Source: an uncultured Clostridium sp.
GTDB lineage: Bacteria > Bacillota > Clostridia > TANB77 > CAG-508
Direction of reading: 5' to 3'
NCBI GenBank assembly: GCA_946496115.1
Contig: CAMMFK010000068.1
Span: 1 to 6,902, forward strand
DNA: 6,902 nucleotides
Shown: positions 1 to 6,519 of the stretch, piece after piece
Position numbering within the stretch: position 1 is the first letter of the stretch
Layout: the number at the start of each line of letters is the position of its first letter
Position numbers and translations under genes: made by a program
The notes under the pieces: model-generated
The model's database searches: none
The model's input: only the letters and a program-made list of their open reading frames with translations
Told to the model about the DNA's origin: nothing

Positions 1-2265
1 ATTTAATAATGTTTTTACATCTTGAGGATGCAAACCTATACTTGGCTCATCAAATATAAATACGCTTCCATCTTGAATTTTGCCAATTTCTGAGGCAAGT
101 TTCAACCTTTGTGCCTCTCCGCCAGATAAAGCTGGAGTTGCCTCTCCAAGTGTTAAATAGCCTATTCCTAAATCTACTAAAACTTGTAATTTATCTCTAA
201 TTTTTTTATTGTCTTTAAATACTTCTAATGCTTGTCTTATAGTTAGCTTCATAACATCCTTAATAGAATATTTATTATACAATATATTATCTACATCATG
301 AGAGTATCTTGTACCATCACAAGAACTGCAAGTCATCTCTATATCAGGCAAGAATTGAACATCCATAGATATAATTCCGGTTCCATCACAAGCTTCGCAT
401 TTTAATTTTCCAGTATTATATGAAAAATCGCTTGCTGTATAATCTTTACTTACTTTCCCATATAATTTTCTTAAATCGTCAAACACTCCTGAATAAGTTG
501 CAACTGTACTTCTTACATTGTTTCCAATTGGAGTTGCATCTATCAAATCTATTTTGTTCACCCAGTCAGCTTTTAATTCTTTTATATGTGATGGCATAGT
601 CTCATTATTAAGTTTTGCTTTAATTGCTGGATATAAAGATTCCAGAATCATTGTAGTTTTGCCACTTCCAGACATTCCTGTTATTGTTGTTAATCTTCCT
701 TTTGGTATTTCTATACTAAGGGGCTTTACTGTGTGAATAGAATCTGTGCTTAAAGTTATTTTTCCAAACTTAAAAATGTCTTCTTTATTAACTTTTTCAC
801 GTATTTTGATTTCTTCTTTATTATTCAAATATGGTCCAATTATTGAATTATTATTTTTTATAATATCTTCTATTGTACCTTTGGCAATAATTTCTCCACC
901 TTTTGCTCCCGCTTCTGGTCCAATTTCTATCATATAGTCCGCTATTTTAAGAATTCGTGTATCATGGTCTACTAAAACAACAGAGTTGCCATCCTTAATA
1001 AGTTGCCTCATCAAATTAATTAATCCATCTACATTTGCAGGATGAAGTCCGATTGAAGGTTCATCTAAAACATATAAAACTCCTGTAGTTCTATTTCTTA
1101 CGGTTCTAGCAAGTTGTACCCTTTGCAATTCTCCAGTAGACAATGTGTTGCTTGCTCTATCTAATGTCAAATATCCTAACCCTAATGAAAGTAAAGCATC
1201 AGCATTTAGCATAAATTCTTCTAATATGTTTTTTCCCATTTGTCTAACTTCATCATTTAATTCATCTACAACTTTTGGAAGCCATGAAGTTAAATCTCTA
1301 AGGCTCATCTGGCTAACCTCAGTTAAGTTTTTACCACCTAACAAAGTAGAATTAGCCCTTTTATTTATTCTAGAGCCATGACATTCAGGACAAACATCTT
1401 GTTTTAAAAATTTTGAAACTCTGCTCATGCTTTTTTCATCTTTTACTTTTTTCAAAGCATTTAAAACTGTTGCCTTAGCACTATAATAAGTAAAATCCAT
1501 TTCTGTAGCTATAGCTGTGTCTCCATTTTTAGGTCTATAAAAAATGTGCTTTTTCTCCATTGGTCCGTCATATACAATGTCTTGCTCTTCCTTGGTTAAA
1601 TCTTTAAATGGTACATCAGTTCTCACTCCCATTGCACGGCATACATCTGTCATTAAAGACCACATTAAACTATTCCATGGTGCAACTGCCCCTTCATCAA
1701 TTGTCAAATCTTTATTTGGAATTAAAGAATCCATATTTACAGTTTCTATAGTACCAATTCCACCACACTTAGGACAAGCGCCAGATGAATTAAATGCATA
1801 TTCTTCCGCACCTAGTCCACTAAATTTTTCATAACACACTGGACACTCTAGCTTTTCCTCCCTAGCAACATTCACACTTGCTGGTAGAATATGTCCGTTA
1901 GGGCAAATATAATTTCCACATCTTGAAAATAATAACCTTACAGAATTTAAAAGCTCTGTTGCAGTTCCAAACGTTGACCTTATACTAGGAACATTTGGTC
2001 TTTGATGTAATGCTAGTGCACTTGGTACATGAAGAATACTGTCAACTTTCGCTTTTTCTCCTTGTGAAATTCTTCTTCTAGTGTATGTAGATAGTGCTTC
2101 TAAATACCTTCTTGAACCTTCTGCATAAAGCACTCCCAATGCCAAAGATGATTTACCGCTTCCGGATACTCCTGATATTGCTACAATTCTATTGAGTGGA
2201 ATATCTACATCTATATTTTTTAAATTATGAACTTTTGCACCTTTTATTTCTATTTTATCTACCAT
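1..2265 (-). CDS. uvrA: UvrA-family ABC ATPase lacking the UvrB-binding domain, C-terminus cut by window edge
   Basis: Continuous reading frame of 755 codons with no stop, open at the left edge. Two ABC halves are visible. The first has Walker A GVSGSGKSS (32-40), signature LSTGELQR (375-382), Walker B with LDEPSIGLH (400-408) and VDHD (432-435). The second has GMSGSGKTT (530-538), LSGGEAQR (713-720) and FDEPSIGLH (738-746). Two zinc fingers have the family spacing CX2CX19CX2C (C141/144/164/167 and C623/626/646/649). Only 20 residues separate C121 of CPNGH from C141, where E. coli UvrA has about 115 more residues forming the UvrB-binding domain. The insertion-domain region before CPECHG is kept. 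Family knowledge: such short UvrAs (UvrA2, DrrC types) bind DNA and are linked to damage tolerance or resistance to DNA-binding drugs, not clearly to UvrBC incision. The start has AAGGAAGG 8 bases upstream (2274-2281). Expected full length is about 835 residues. Family certain, exact role not. Confidence 0.93.
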   Translation of the reverse strand, partial: MVDKIEIKGAKVHNLKNIDVDIPLNRIVAISGVSGSGKSSLALGVLYAEGSRRYLEALSTYTRRRISQGEKAKVDSILHVPSALALHQRPNVPSIRSTFGTATELLNSVRLLFSRCGNYICPNGHILPASVNVAREEKLECPVCYEKFSGLGAEEYAFNSSGACPKCGGIGTIETVNMDSLIPNKDLTIDEGAVAPWNSLMWSLMTDVCRAMGVRTDVPFKDLTKEEQDIVYDGPMEKKHIFYRPKNGDTAIATEMDFTYYSAKATVLNALKKVKDEKSMSRVSKFLKQDVCPECHGSRINKRANSTLLGGKNLTEVSQMSLRDLTSWLPKVVDELNDEVRQMGKNILEEFMLNADALLSLGLGYLTLDRASNTLSTGELQRVQLARTVRNRTTGVLYVLDEPSIGLHPANVDGLINLMRQLIKDGNSVVLVDHDTRILKIADYMIEIGPEAGAKGGEIIAKGTIEDIIKNNNSIIGPYLNNKEEIKIREKVNKEDIFKFGKITLSTDSIHTVKPLSIEIPKGRLTTITGMSGSGKTTMILESLYPAIKAKLNNETMPSHIKELKADWVNKIDLIDATPIGNNVRSTVATYSGVFDDLRKLYGKVSKDYTASDFSYNTGKLKCEACDGTGIISMDVQFLPDIEMTCSSCDGTRYSHDVDNILYNKYSIKDVMKLTIRQALEVFKDNKKIRDKLQVLVDLGIGYLTLGEATPALSGGEAQRLKLASEIGKIQDGSVFIFDEPSIGLHPQDVKTLLN

Positions 2266-2310
2266 AATTTTAGCCTTCCTTTATTTTGACATATTTCTTT
2301 CTCTTATTTT

Positions 2311-2319
2311 ATATTACCA
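2311..2319 (-). promoter_or_regulatory. Possible extended -10 promoter of the UvrA-like gene
   Basis: On the minus strand TG-G-TAATAT reads as an extended -10 element, about 38 bases of leader before the start codon. No convincing -35 lies 17 bases upstream; that stretch overlaps the terminator hairpin at 2329-2360. Placement is reasonable but the element is weak. Confidence 0.3.
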
Positions 2320-2320
2320 T

Positions 2321-2360
2321 AAAAAGAAAAATTACTCTATATTTTCATATAAAGTAATTT
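2321..2360 (-). terminator. Orphan intrinsic terminator with GAAA loop, reading leftward
   Basis: Arms 2329-2342 and 2347-2360 pair over 14 positions with a four-base loop, read as GAAA on the minus strand. The only mismatch on the plus strand (c2337/a2352) becomes a U-G wobble in minus-strand RNA. The stem is followed leftward by a T-rich run broken by one C (2321-2331). Both facts favour leftward termination. No intact gene ends just before it; the nearest upstream reading frame is the decayed sequence ending at 2373, so it is probably the surviving terminator of the dead gene. Confidence 0.75.
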
Positions 2361-2372
2361 AAAAACTTGTAA

Positions 2373-2482
2373 TTACCAATTTTCATATCTTTGACTTATA
2401 TTAATATTTGCAATATTATTCATATCTTTTTCACCATCTATTTTTTAGCATTTTTAGGTATATCAGCAGTAGGAAAATCTTT
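2373..2482 (-). pseudogene. Remnant C-terminal coding tail ahead of the orphan terminator
   Basis: Two open stretches sit in adjacent frames. The first (2441-2482) reads KDFPTADIPKNAKK and hits a TAG at 2438-2440 right after a run of six A. One additional A would carry it into the second stretch (2376-2444), which reads on as IDGEKDMNNIANINIS and ends RYENW before TAA at 2373-2375. The orphan terminator follows 12 bases later. This looks like the C-terminus of a lost protein broken by a homopolymer frameshift. I do not recognise the family and see no match to the C-terminus of the 448-residue protein, so whether it belongs to the same dead gene as 2521-2680 is inferred from position and strand only. 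Confidence 0.4.
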
Positions 2483-2520
2483 CTAATATTTTAAATACGC
2501 TTAATATAAAGGATATAGAA

Positions 2521-2680
2521 TTAGATTTTAGTAAAATTATATTTTATATAATTGTCATCCGTTACAGTTGTAGTTATTTCTTCAGTCGTTAAATTATAAA
2601 TAGATACATCTACATTTTAGACTTTTACTGTTAAAATATATTAAATTTTTGCTTGTAGAAATATTATTTATATCACTGTT
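2521..2680 (-). pseudogene. Decayed copy of the Ig-like domain of the 448-residue surface protein
   Basis: Translating 2533-2616 on the minus strand gives 28 codons beginning NVDVSIYNLT and ending with IKYNF. They align without gaps to residues 298-325 of the neighbouring 448-residue protein (NVEVSIENLT to IKYEF), with 17 of 28 identical. An in-frame stop lies just before (2617-2619), and another at 2521-2523 ends the frame. In a neighbouring frame 2615-2680 adds an upstream stretch including STSKNLIYFNSKSLK, which matches the region before the domain loosely (the live copy has LKRFNTTYDN) and requires a one-base shift near 2615. No start codon or ribosome binding site remains. The copy is cut off just before the terminator of the 134-residue cassette. 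Interpretation: remnant of a tandem paralogue, long dead judging by divergence and number of lesions. Confidence 0.68.
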
Positions 2681-2702
2681 AATTTAAAATTACAATAACT
2701 GT

Positions 2703-2742
2703 AAAAACTCCCCCAAGCAGAACAATTACGTTCCACTTGGGG
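2703..2742 (-). terminator. Intrinsic terminator of the 134-residue gene
   Basis: Outer arms CCCCAAG (2711-2717) and CTTGGGG (2736-2742) enclose a symmetrical 2x2 internal loop and an inner stem GAAC/GTTC (2720-2723, 2730-2733) around a six-base loop. Leftward it is followed by GAG and five T (2703-2707 on the plus strand as A). It begins 20 bases after the TGA stop of the gene. This is the only GC-rich hairpin in the intergenic DNA of the window. Confidence 0.87.
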
Positions 2743-2762
2743 ATAGGTTGGTTAATATTCGG

Positions 2763-3167
2763 TCAGCCAATAGCTGTTTTTGCAACTATTTCGGCAATTT
2801 TGTTGATGAGTTCCTTTTTTTGATTTCCATAGAGTTCTTTTTCGAACTCAACTTTGCTCGAAGAAAGAACTTCTTGCATTTCTTTCACTGTTTTTTTACA
2901 GTTCCTTATCTTCCATTTTGAAGGAAAGATAAGGAGTTTGTTTACTTCATCGTCGATTTTCATTGGGACAAATATCATCCTTCTGTTCAATTTATCTGTT
3001 GAGAATAAAATTCTCTCAACATAGACACCATGAAGGACATATTGCCCTACCCAAATGGCAACAGATGGAACCTCTCCATCTCCGCTCAGAAATTTGGATA
3101 CTGCCTTTCGGTTAGCATTCCGAATTCCATAAGTGTTGGTAACTGTCGTTGCAGTAAGACCGAACAT
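2763..3167 (-). CDS. Hypothetical 134-residue protein in a self-contained cassette
   Basis: I do not recognise this protein. The N-terminal two thirds (1-85) alternate hydrophobic and polar residues and look beta-rich (VPSVAIWVGQYVLHGVYVERI, then RRMIFVPMKI). The C-terminal third (about 86-131) is charged and helical, with a Lys/Glu pattern. There is no signal peptide, membrane helix, Cys pair or obvious catalytic motif, so it is probably cytosolic. The start is well fixed: AAGGAGG (3176-3182) lies 8 bases before ATG. It has a consensus promoter 48 bases upstream and its own terminator 20 bases downstream. Base use differs from the neighbours: hand counts give 19, 24 and 28 G+C in the 60-base lines at 2881, 3001 and 3061, against 14 in the line at 3601 in the next gene. 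It alone ends in TGA, the other complete genes in TAA. These features suggest acquisition by transfer as a single-gene unit. Confidence 0.82.
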   Translation of the reverse strand: MFGLTATTVTNTYGIRNANRKAVSKFLSGDGEVPSVAIWVGQYVLHGVYVERILFSTDKLNRRMIFVPMKIDDEVNKLLIFPSKWKIRNCKKTVKEMQEVLSSSKVEFEKELYGNQKKELINKIAEIVAKTAIG

Positions 3168-3214
3168 GTTTCAAACCTCCTTTTTTGTTCAACCTGTTGT
3201 ATCGGATAAAATAT

Positions 3215-3243
3215 ATTATACATCAGTTTCCAAAGTTTGTCAA
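3215..3243 (-). promoter_or_regulatory. Consensus sigma-A promoter of the 134-residue gene
   Basis: On the minus strand TTGACA (3238-3243), a 17-base spacer and TATAAT (3215-3220) match the vegetative consensus at all 12 positions. The predicted start is near 3208, giving a leader of about 40 bases. That leader holds a short palindrome CAACCTGTTG (3190-3199) and ends in the AAGGAGG site. Nothing obvious suggests repression, so strong constitutive expression is the simplest reading. Confidence 0.88.
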
Positions 3244-3289
3244 TAGGTGTTTATTATTTCTCAGGAGTAACGAATAAAAAAAATTTAAA

Positions 3290-4636
3290 TTAATATCCTT
3301 TATTAACTTCATAATCTATAACTTGTCCATTATCATCTATTGTAAATTTAACAGAAATAATTTCTTTGTCATATCCATTTGTTAAAAAACTATTAGGCTC
3401 ATCACATGCATCTCCCATAACAAATCTATACTCACCACTTTCTAAAGATCCATAAACCTTACTCCAATCAAAAGTCCACCTTGTGCTATTTTCATCTATT
3501 GTTTCAGTTGCTGCTACATTTTCCATATCATTAGGAGTTTCATAAATTAATTGCCATTTGTCCCCATCATATGGCAAAATTATGATTGACCCATCATCAT
3601 TCTCTATCAAATTTTTATCTGTCTTTTCAGCAATATTTTTTGAAAGGTAAAATTTACTTGCAAATTCATATTTAATATCATTATTGTCTGTTATAGTAAA
3701 TATAAGTTCGGTATTTGTTAAGTTTTCTATACTTACTTCAACATTATCATAGGTGGTATTAAATCTTTTTAATATTTCATCAGAAATAAGATGATTTGCA
3801 TTATCTATTATTTCAATTTTTCCAACATTTCTTAGTTCAGCAATTCCATTTCTACCAGAGCTAATAGATTTTCCATTAAAGTATATTTTTATTTCTTGTC
3901 CTATTTCAAAATCTCTGCTTCCTTCTTTTGGATAATATACGTTATATAATAAGTTTTGATCTTGACTATCTACTACACACAAATAATCATCATCTACTAC
4001 CGCAACAATAGCAGTTTTAATTGCTAACATATTTCTATTTGCTAATTTTTCTTTTGTTTTCTCATCAGTCTCTATCACTTTAATTGATTTTACATCATAA
4101 ATAGAACTACAAGATGAGCCTTCATATGTTTGTGCTATATCTGCTGTGTACTTTGGATTGATATTTATTACCTCGATAGTATCTCCAACATTTAAATTAG
4201 ATGAATCTATTTTGTTTCCATTTATGTCTTTAATTTTTACATTTTCTGTAAAAAAAGAGTAGAACTCCCATTCCGGCATTTCAACATTAATTTGATTACT
4301 ATCTATTGAATTAACTTTGCAATAATATGTAGTATTTCCAGAAAAATTATATTTATCTTCTTTAAGAAATAGATATACATAATCACCTAAATTCACACTG
4401 GTTTTATCTATTTCATTTAAATCTTCATCTTGTAAAATAACCTCATCAAATTCATAACTATAATTAGCACCACCAAATATGTTGCCAGCATAAATTAGTT
4501 TGTCAGATATCTCTGCTATTGTAAAAGTATGTACTCCTATTTTTCTATCCAAATAAATCACTAAACTAAAAAATCCTATAATTGCAAAAACTAATAAAAT
4601 GCTTACAATGATTAAAATTTTCGTTCTTTTCTTCAT
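3290..4636 (-). CDS. Membrane-anchored extracytoplasmic protein with C-terminal Ig-like domain
   Basis: The 448-residue protein starts with a Lys/Arg-rich stub (MKKRTK) and one hydrophobic helix (about 7-29). There is no lipobox Cys, so it is probably an uncleaved N-terminal anchor with the rest outside. Residues 35-275 are beta-rich and hold three similar segments, each with a Gly-Asp or Gly-Gln turn leading into a strand: NLGDYVYLFL (82-91), NVGDTIEVIN (149-158) and EIGQEIKIYF (244-253). These suggest small beta-barrel modules. Residues about 295-435 resemble the Ig-like domain common in Gram-positive surface proteins: NVEVSIENLTNTEL, then DKWQLI (359-364), then FDWSKVYGSLESGEYRFV (389-406). 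Function is unknown; binding or envelope roles are plausible. The start is supported by AAGGGGG (4644-4650) 7 bases upstream. It has its own promoter. No clear hairpin terminator follows; only an A/T-rich run with eight T occurs just after the stop. A decayed relative lies at 2521-2680. Confidence 0.9.
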   Translation of the reverse strand: MKKRTKILIIVSILLVFAIIGFFSLVIYLDRKIGVHTFTIAEISDKLIYAGNIFGGANYSYEFDEVILQDEDLNEIDKTSVNLGDYVYLFLKEDKYNFSGNTTYYCKVNSIDSNQINVEMPEWEFYSFFTENVKIKDINGNKIDSSNLNVGDTIEVININPKYTADIAQTYEGSSCSSIYDVKSIKVIETDEKTKEKLANRNMLAIKTAIVAVVDDDYLCVVDSQDQNLLYNVYYPKEGSRDFEIGQEIKIYFNGKSISSGRNGIAELRNVGKIEIIDNANHLISDEILKRFNTTYDNVEVSIENLTNTELIFTITDNNDIKYEFASKFYLSKNIAEKTDKNLIENDDGSIIILPYDGDKWQLIYETPNDMENVAATETIDENSTRWTFDWSKVYGSLESGEYRFVMGDACDEPNSFLTNGYDKEIISVKFTIDDNGQVIDYEVNKGY

Positions 4637-4683
4637 TTTATATCCCCCTTTTGATTCTTTGAAATTTAGAATTACTTTTCTAC

Positions 4684-4712
4684 TTTATATCATTATTTTT
4701 ATGAAAACACAA
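4684..4712 (-). promoter_or_regulatory. Extended -10 promoter of the 448-residue gene
   Basis: On the minus strand TATAAA (4684-4689) is preceded by TG one base away (4691-4692), forming an extended -10. TTGTGT (4707-4712) sits at a 17-base spacing as a weak -35. The predicted leader is about 40 bases, ending in the AAGGGGG ribosome site. It lies downstream of the rho terminator, so this gene is probably transcribed separately from rho. Confidence 0.55.
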
Positions 4713-4735
4713 TACTTTATTTTAATTATTATTCT

Positions 4736-4780
4736 CACAAAAATAGAGATAGTATGTAAAACTTGAACTACCTCTATTTT
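4736..4780 (-). terminator. Intrinsic terminator of rho
   Basis: Arms 4740-4753 and 4767-4780 pair over 14 positions around a 13-base loop. The single plus-strand mismatch (a4749/c4771) is a G-U wobble in minus-strand RNA, and the stem runs into five T leftward (4739-4743 as A). It starts 5 bases after the rho stop codon, so it belongs to rho and separates it from the 448-residue gene. Confidence 0.87.
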
Positions 4781-4785
4781 CTTTA

Positions 4786-6207
4786 TTATTTCGTTTTATT
4801 TTTAAACACTATATTTACTCTATCAACTAAATCTTTATTTGTTTTTGTTGCCATCATTTGAGATAGAAGTTGTTCTACAACCTCTGCTTGTGGCATAGTT
4901 GACATTGCCTTTCTTAAAGAGTAAACAGCACTTAATTCTTCTTTAGTTAATAGTAAATCTTCCCTTCTTGTACCAGATTTATTTATATCTATTGCAGGGA
5001 ATATACGTTTTTCTGAAAGTGATCTATCAAGTACAACTTCCATGTTACCTGTTCCTTTGAATTCTTCAAATACAACATCATCCATTCTACTACCTGTTTC
5101 AACTAAAGCAGTAGCTAAAATTGTTAAGCTTCCTCCATTTTCGATTTTTCTTGCTGCCCCAAAGAATTTTTTAGGTTTATGTAATGCTGCCGGGTCTAAA
5201 CCTCCAGATAAAGTTCTTCCTGAAGAAGGTATTGTTAAGTTATATGCTCTAGCTAGTCTTGTAATACTATCAAGTAATATAACAACGTCTTTTTGTTGTT
5301 CAACTAACCTTTTTGCTCTTTCTAGTACCATTTCGGCAACTTTTGCATGATGTTCTGGTAATTCATCAAATGTAGAGTAAATTACATCTCCTTTTATAGA
5401 TCTTTTCATATCTGTAACTTCCTCAGGTCTTTCATCTATTAGAAGCACTATAAGCTCTACTTCTGGATTATTAGTTGAAATACTATTTGCTATTTTTTTA
5501 ATTAATGTAGTTTTACCAACTTTAGGTGGCGCAACTATCATTCCTCTTTGCCCCTTACCAATCGGACATATTAAATCAATCATTCTTGTTGCATATTCAT
5601 TTGGACTTGTTTCTAGCTTTATTTTTTCATATGGATAAATTGGTATTAAATCATCAAATTTCTTCCTTCTATATGCTTCTTCTGGTGGTTGACCATTTAC
5701 TTCTCCAACATAAATTAGTGCTGGGAACTTTTCACCTTCTTTTGGTGTTCTTGTAATACCCTTGATTTTATCTCCATTATCTAATCTAAATCGTCTTATT
5801 TGTACCGGTGAAATGTATATATCATCAGGTGTAGACAAGTAATTTTTTCCTCTTAAAAAGCCATATCCATCTGGTAGAATTTCTAATATGCCTTCTGAAA
5901 TTCTGTCATCAGGACTTGTTAATTTATATCCATCAACATATCTAACTTCTGCCTCTTGAATTTCTTCATTCTGTTCACTGTTTTCCTCTGATATATCATA
6001 ACCTTGTTCACTGCTATAATTTTTATACTCTTCTCTACTTAATACACTTTCTCTTGATTTTACACTAGTATTGTTTGAAATATCGTTATTTTCATTAGCT
6101 GATAACATTGTAATTAATTCATCTTTTTTTAATTTTGATACTGATTTTATTCCTCTTTCTTTTGCTAATTGTCTTAGCTCTACAAGAGTACACTCTTCTA
6201 AATTCAT
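4786..6207 (-). CDS. rho: Transcription termination factor Rho
   Basis: Rho is a hexameric RNA-dependent ATPase that binds C-rich nascent RNA and releases RNA polymerase. The 473 residues hold the full architecture. A Rho N-terminal helical module (about 1-36, ECTLVELRQLAKERGI) is followed by an acidic, Asn/Ser/Glu-rich linker (38-88). The cold-shock-like RNA-binding domain (about 104-182) includes GILEILPDGYGFLRG and DDIYISP. The RecA-type motor has Walker A APPKVGKTT (226-234), LLIDERPEEV with catalytic Glu259, Walker B VVILLD (308-313), the Q-loop SGGLDPAALHKPKKFFGAAR (334-353) and the SGTRRED arginine finger (R414). Nothing essential is missing. The linker is longer than in E. coli Rho (419 residues), as is common in Firmicutes and Actinobacteria. 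The start has GAAAGGA (6214-6220) 6 bases upstream. It is monocistronic, with two promoter candidates and a terminator; no rpmE follows within the window, unlike in many Firmicutes. Confidence 0.98.
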   Translation of the reverse strand: MNLEECTLVELRQLAKERGIKSVSKLKKDELITMLSANENNDISNNTSVKSRESVLSREEYKNYSSEQGYDISEENSEQNEEIQEAEVRYVDGYKLTSPDDRISEGILEILPDGYGFLRGKNYLSTPDDIYISPVQIRRFRLDNGDKIKGITRTPKEGEKFPALIYVGEVNGQPPEEAYRRKKFDDLIPIYPYEKIKLETSPNEYATRMIDLICPIGKGQRGMIVAPPKVGKTTLIKKIANSISTNNPEVELIVLLIDERPEEVTDMKRSIKGDVIYSTFDELPEHHAKVAEMVLERAKRLVEQQKDVVILLDSITRLARAYNLTIPSSGRTLSGGLDPAALHKPKKFFGAARKIENGGSLTILATALVETGSRMDDVVFEEFKGTGNMEVVLDRSLSEKRIFPAIDINKSGTRREDLLLTKEELSAVYSLRKAMSTMPQAEVVEQLLSQMMATKTNKDLVDRVNIVFKNKTK

Positions 6208-6375
6208 ATTGTTTCCTTTCTTAAGAATAAGATAATAAATAAAAATAGTTATTATTCAAATTCCTTTTTAATTGATTATAGATTTTTAAAGATATAAATA
6301 TTATCTTAGGTATGTAAAAAAAATGGATAATTTAACTTAAAAATTTAAGATAAAAATAATTTTGAAAATCTACAT
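6208..6375 (-). other. Long AU-rich 5' leader of rho
   Basis: From the nearer promoter candidate the rho mRNA would carry about 168 untranslated bases. They contain a weak A-U hairpin CTTAA/TTAAG (6336-6349), an unbroken run of eight U 12 bases later (6316-6323), and a palindrome TTCTTAAGAA (6218-6227) overlapping the ribosome site. Rho is known to control its own synthesis by premature termination in the leader in E. coli. Here the leader is poor in both C and G, so a classical C-rich rut site is not evident. No known riboswitch or T-box motif was seen. Confidence 0.4.
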
Positions 6376-6381
6376 ATATGT

Positions 6382-6410
6382 ATTATACAATATATTACAA
6401 AATTTGTAAA
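6382..6410 (-). promoter_or_regulatory. Proximal rho promoter candidate
   Basis: On the minus strand TTTACA (6405-6410), a 17-base spacer and TATAAT (6382-6387) match the sigma-A consensus at 11 of 12 positions. The predicted start is near 6375. The surroundings are very AT-rich, so chance matches are easier, but the joint match with ideal spacing is strong. Confidence 0.65.
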
Positions 6411-6426
6411 TAGTTTTTTTGGTAAT

Positions 6427-6455
6427 TTATTACATATTTCTTAGCCTTATGTCAA
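6427..6455 (-). promoter_or_regulatory. Distal rho promoter candidate
   Basis: On the minus strand TTGACA (6450-6455), a 17-base spacer and TAATAA (6427-6432) give a perfect -35 with a 4-of-6 -10. It lies about 45 bases upstream of the proximal candidate and downstream of the divIC terminator, so rho may be driven by two tandem promoters. Confidence 0.5.
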
Positions 6456-6519
6456 GTCTTACAGCTTAATAAATGTTATGCTCAGAAGTCTAACTGAATT
6501 ATTGTCTTAAATAATAACA

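Noticed and set aside
518..1834. Plus-strand open frames over the left part of the window
   Set aside because: They lie antisense within the UvrA-like gene, which has motif support along its whole length. They lack ribosome sites and their translations are low-complexity.
2720..2733. GAAC-N6-GTTC as a possible LexA/SOS operator
   Set aside because: Gram-positive SOS boxes have GAAC-N4-GTTC; the spacing here is six and the element is the inner stem of the terminator.
2690..3250. Insertion sequence or transposon around the 134-residue gene
   Set aside because: I found no terminal inverted repeats, target-site duplication or transposase; the cassette idea rests on composition and gene signals only.
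3270..3292. T run after the 448-residue gene as a terminator
   Set aside because: The preceding sequence is an A/T palindrome without a stable stem, so I did not list it as a terminator.
5042..5756. Plus-strand open frames over rho
   Set aside because: They are antisense shadows of a fully conserved Rho reading frame.
6336..6349. Hairpin in the rho leader as a full intrinsic terminator
   Set aside because: The stem is only five A-U/C-G pairs and lies 12 bases from the U run, too weak and too distant to call a terminator.
6370..6376. Upstream open reading frame at the start of the rho leader
   Set aside because: The only ATG near the predicted transcript start is followed at once by TAG and has no ribosome site.
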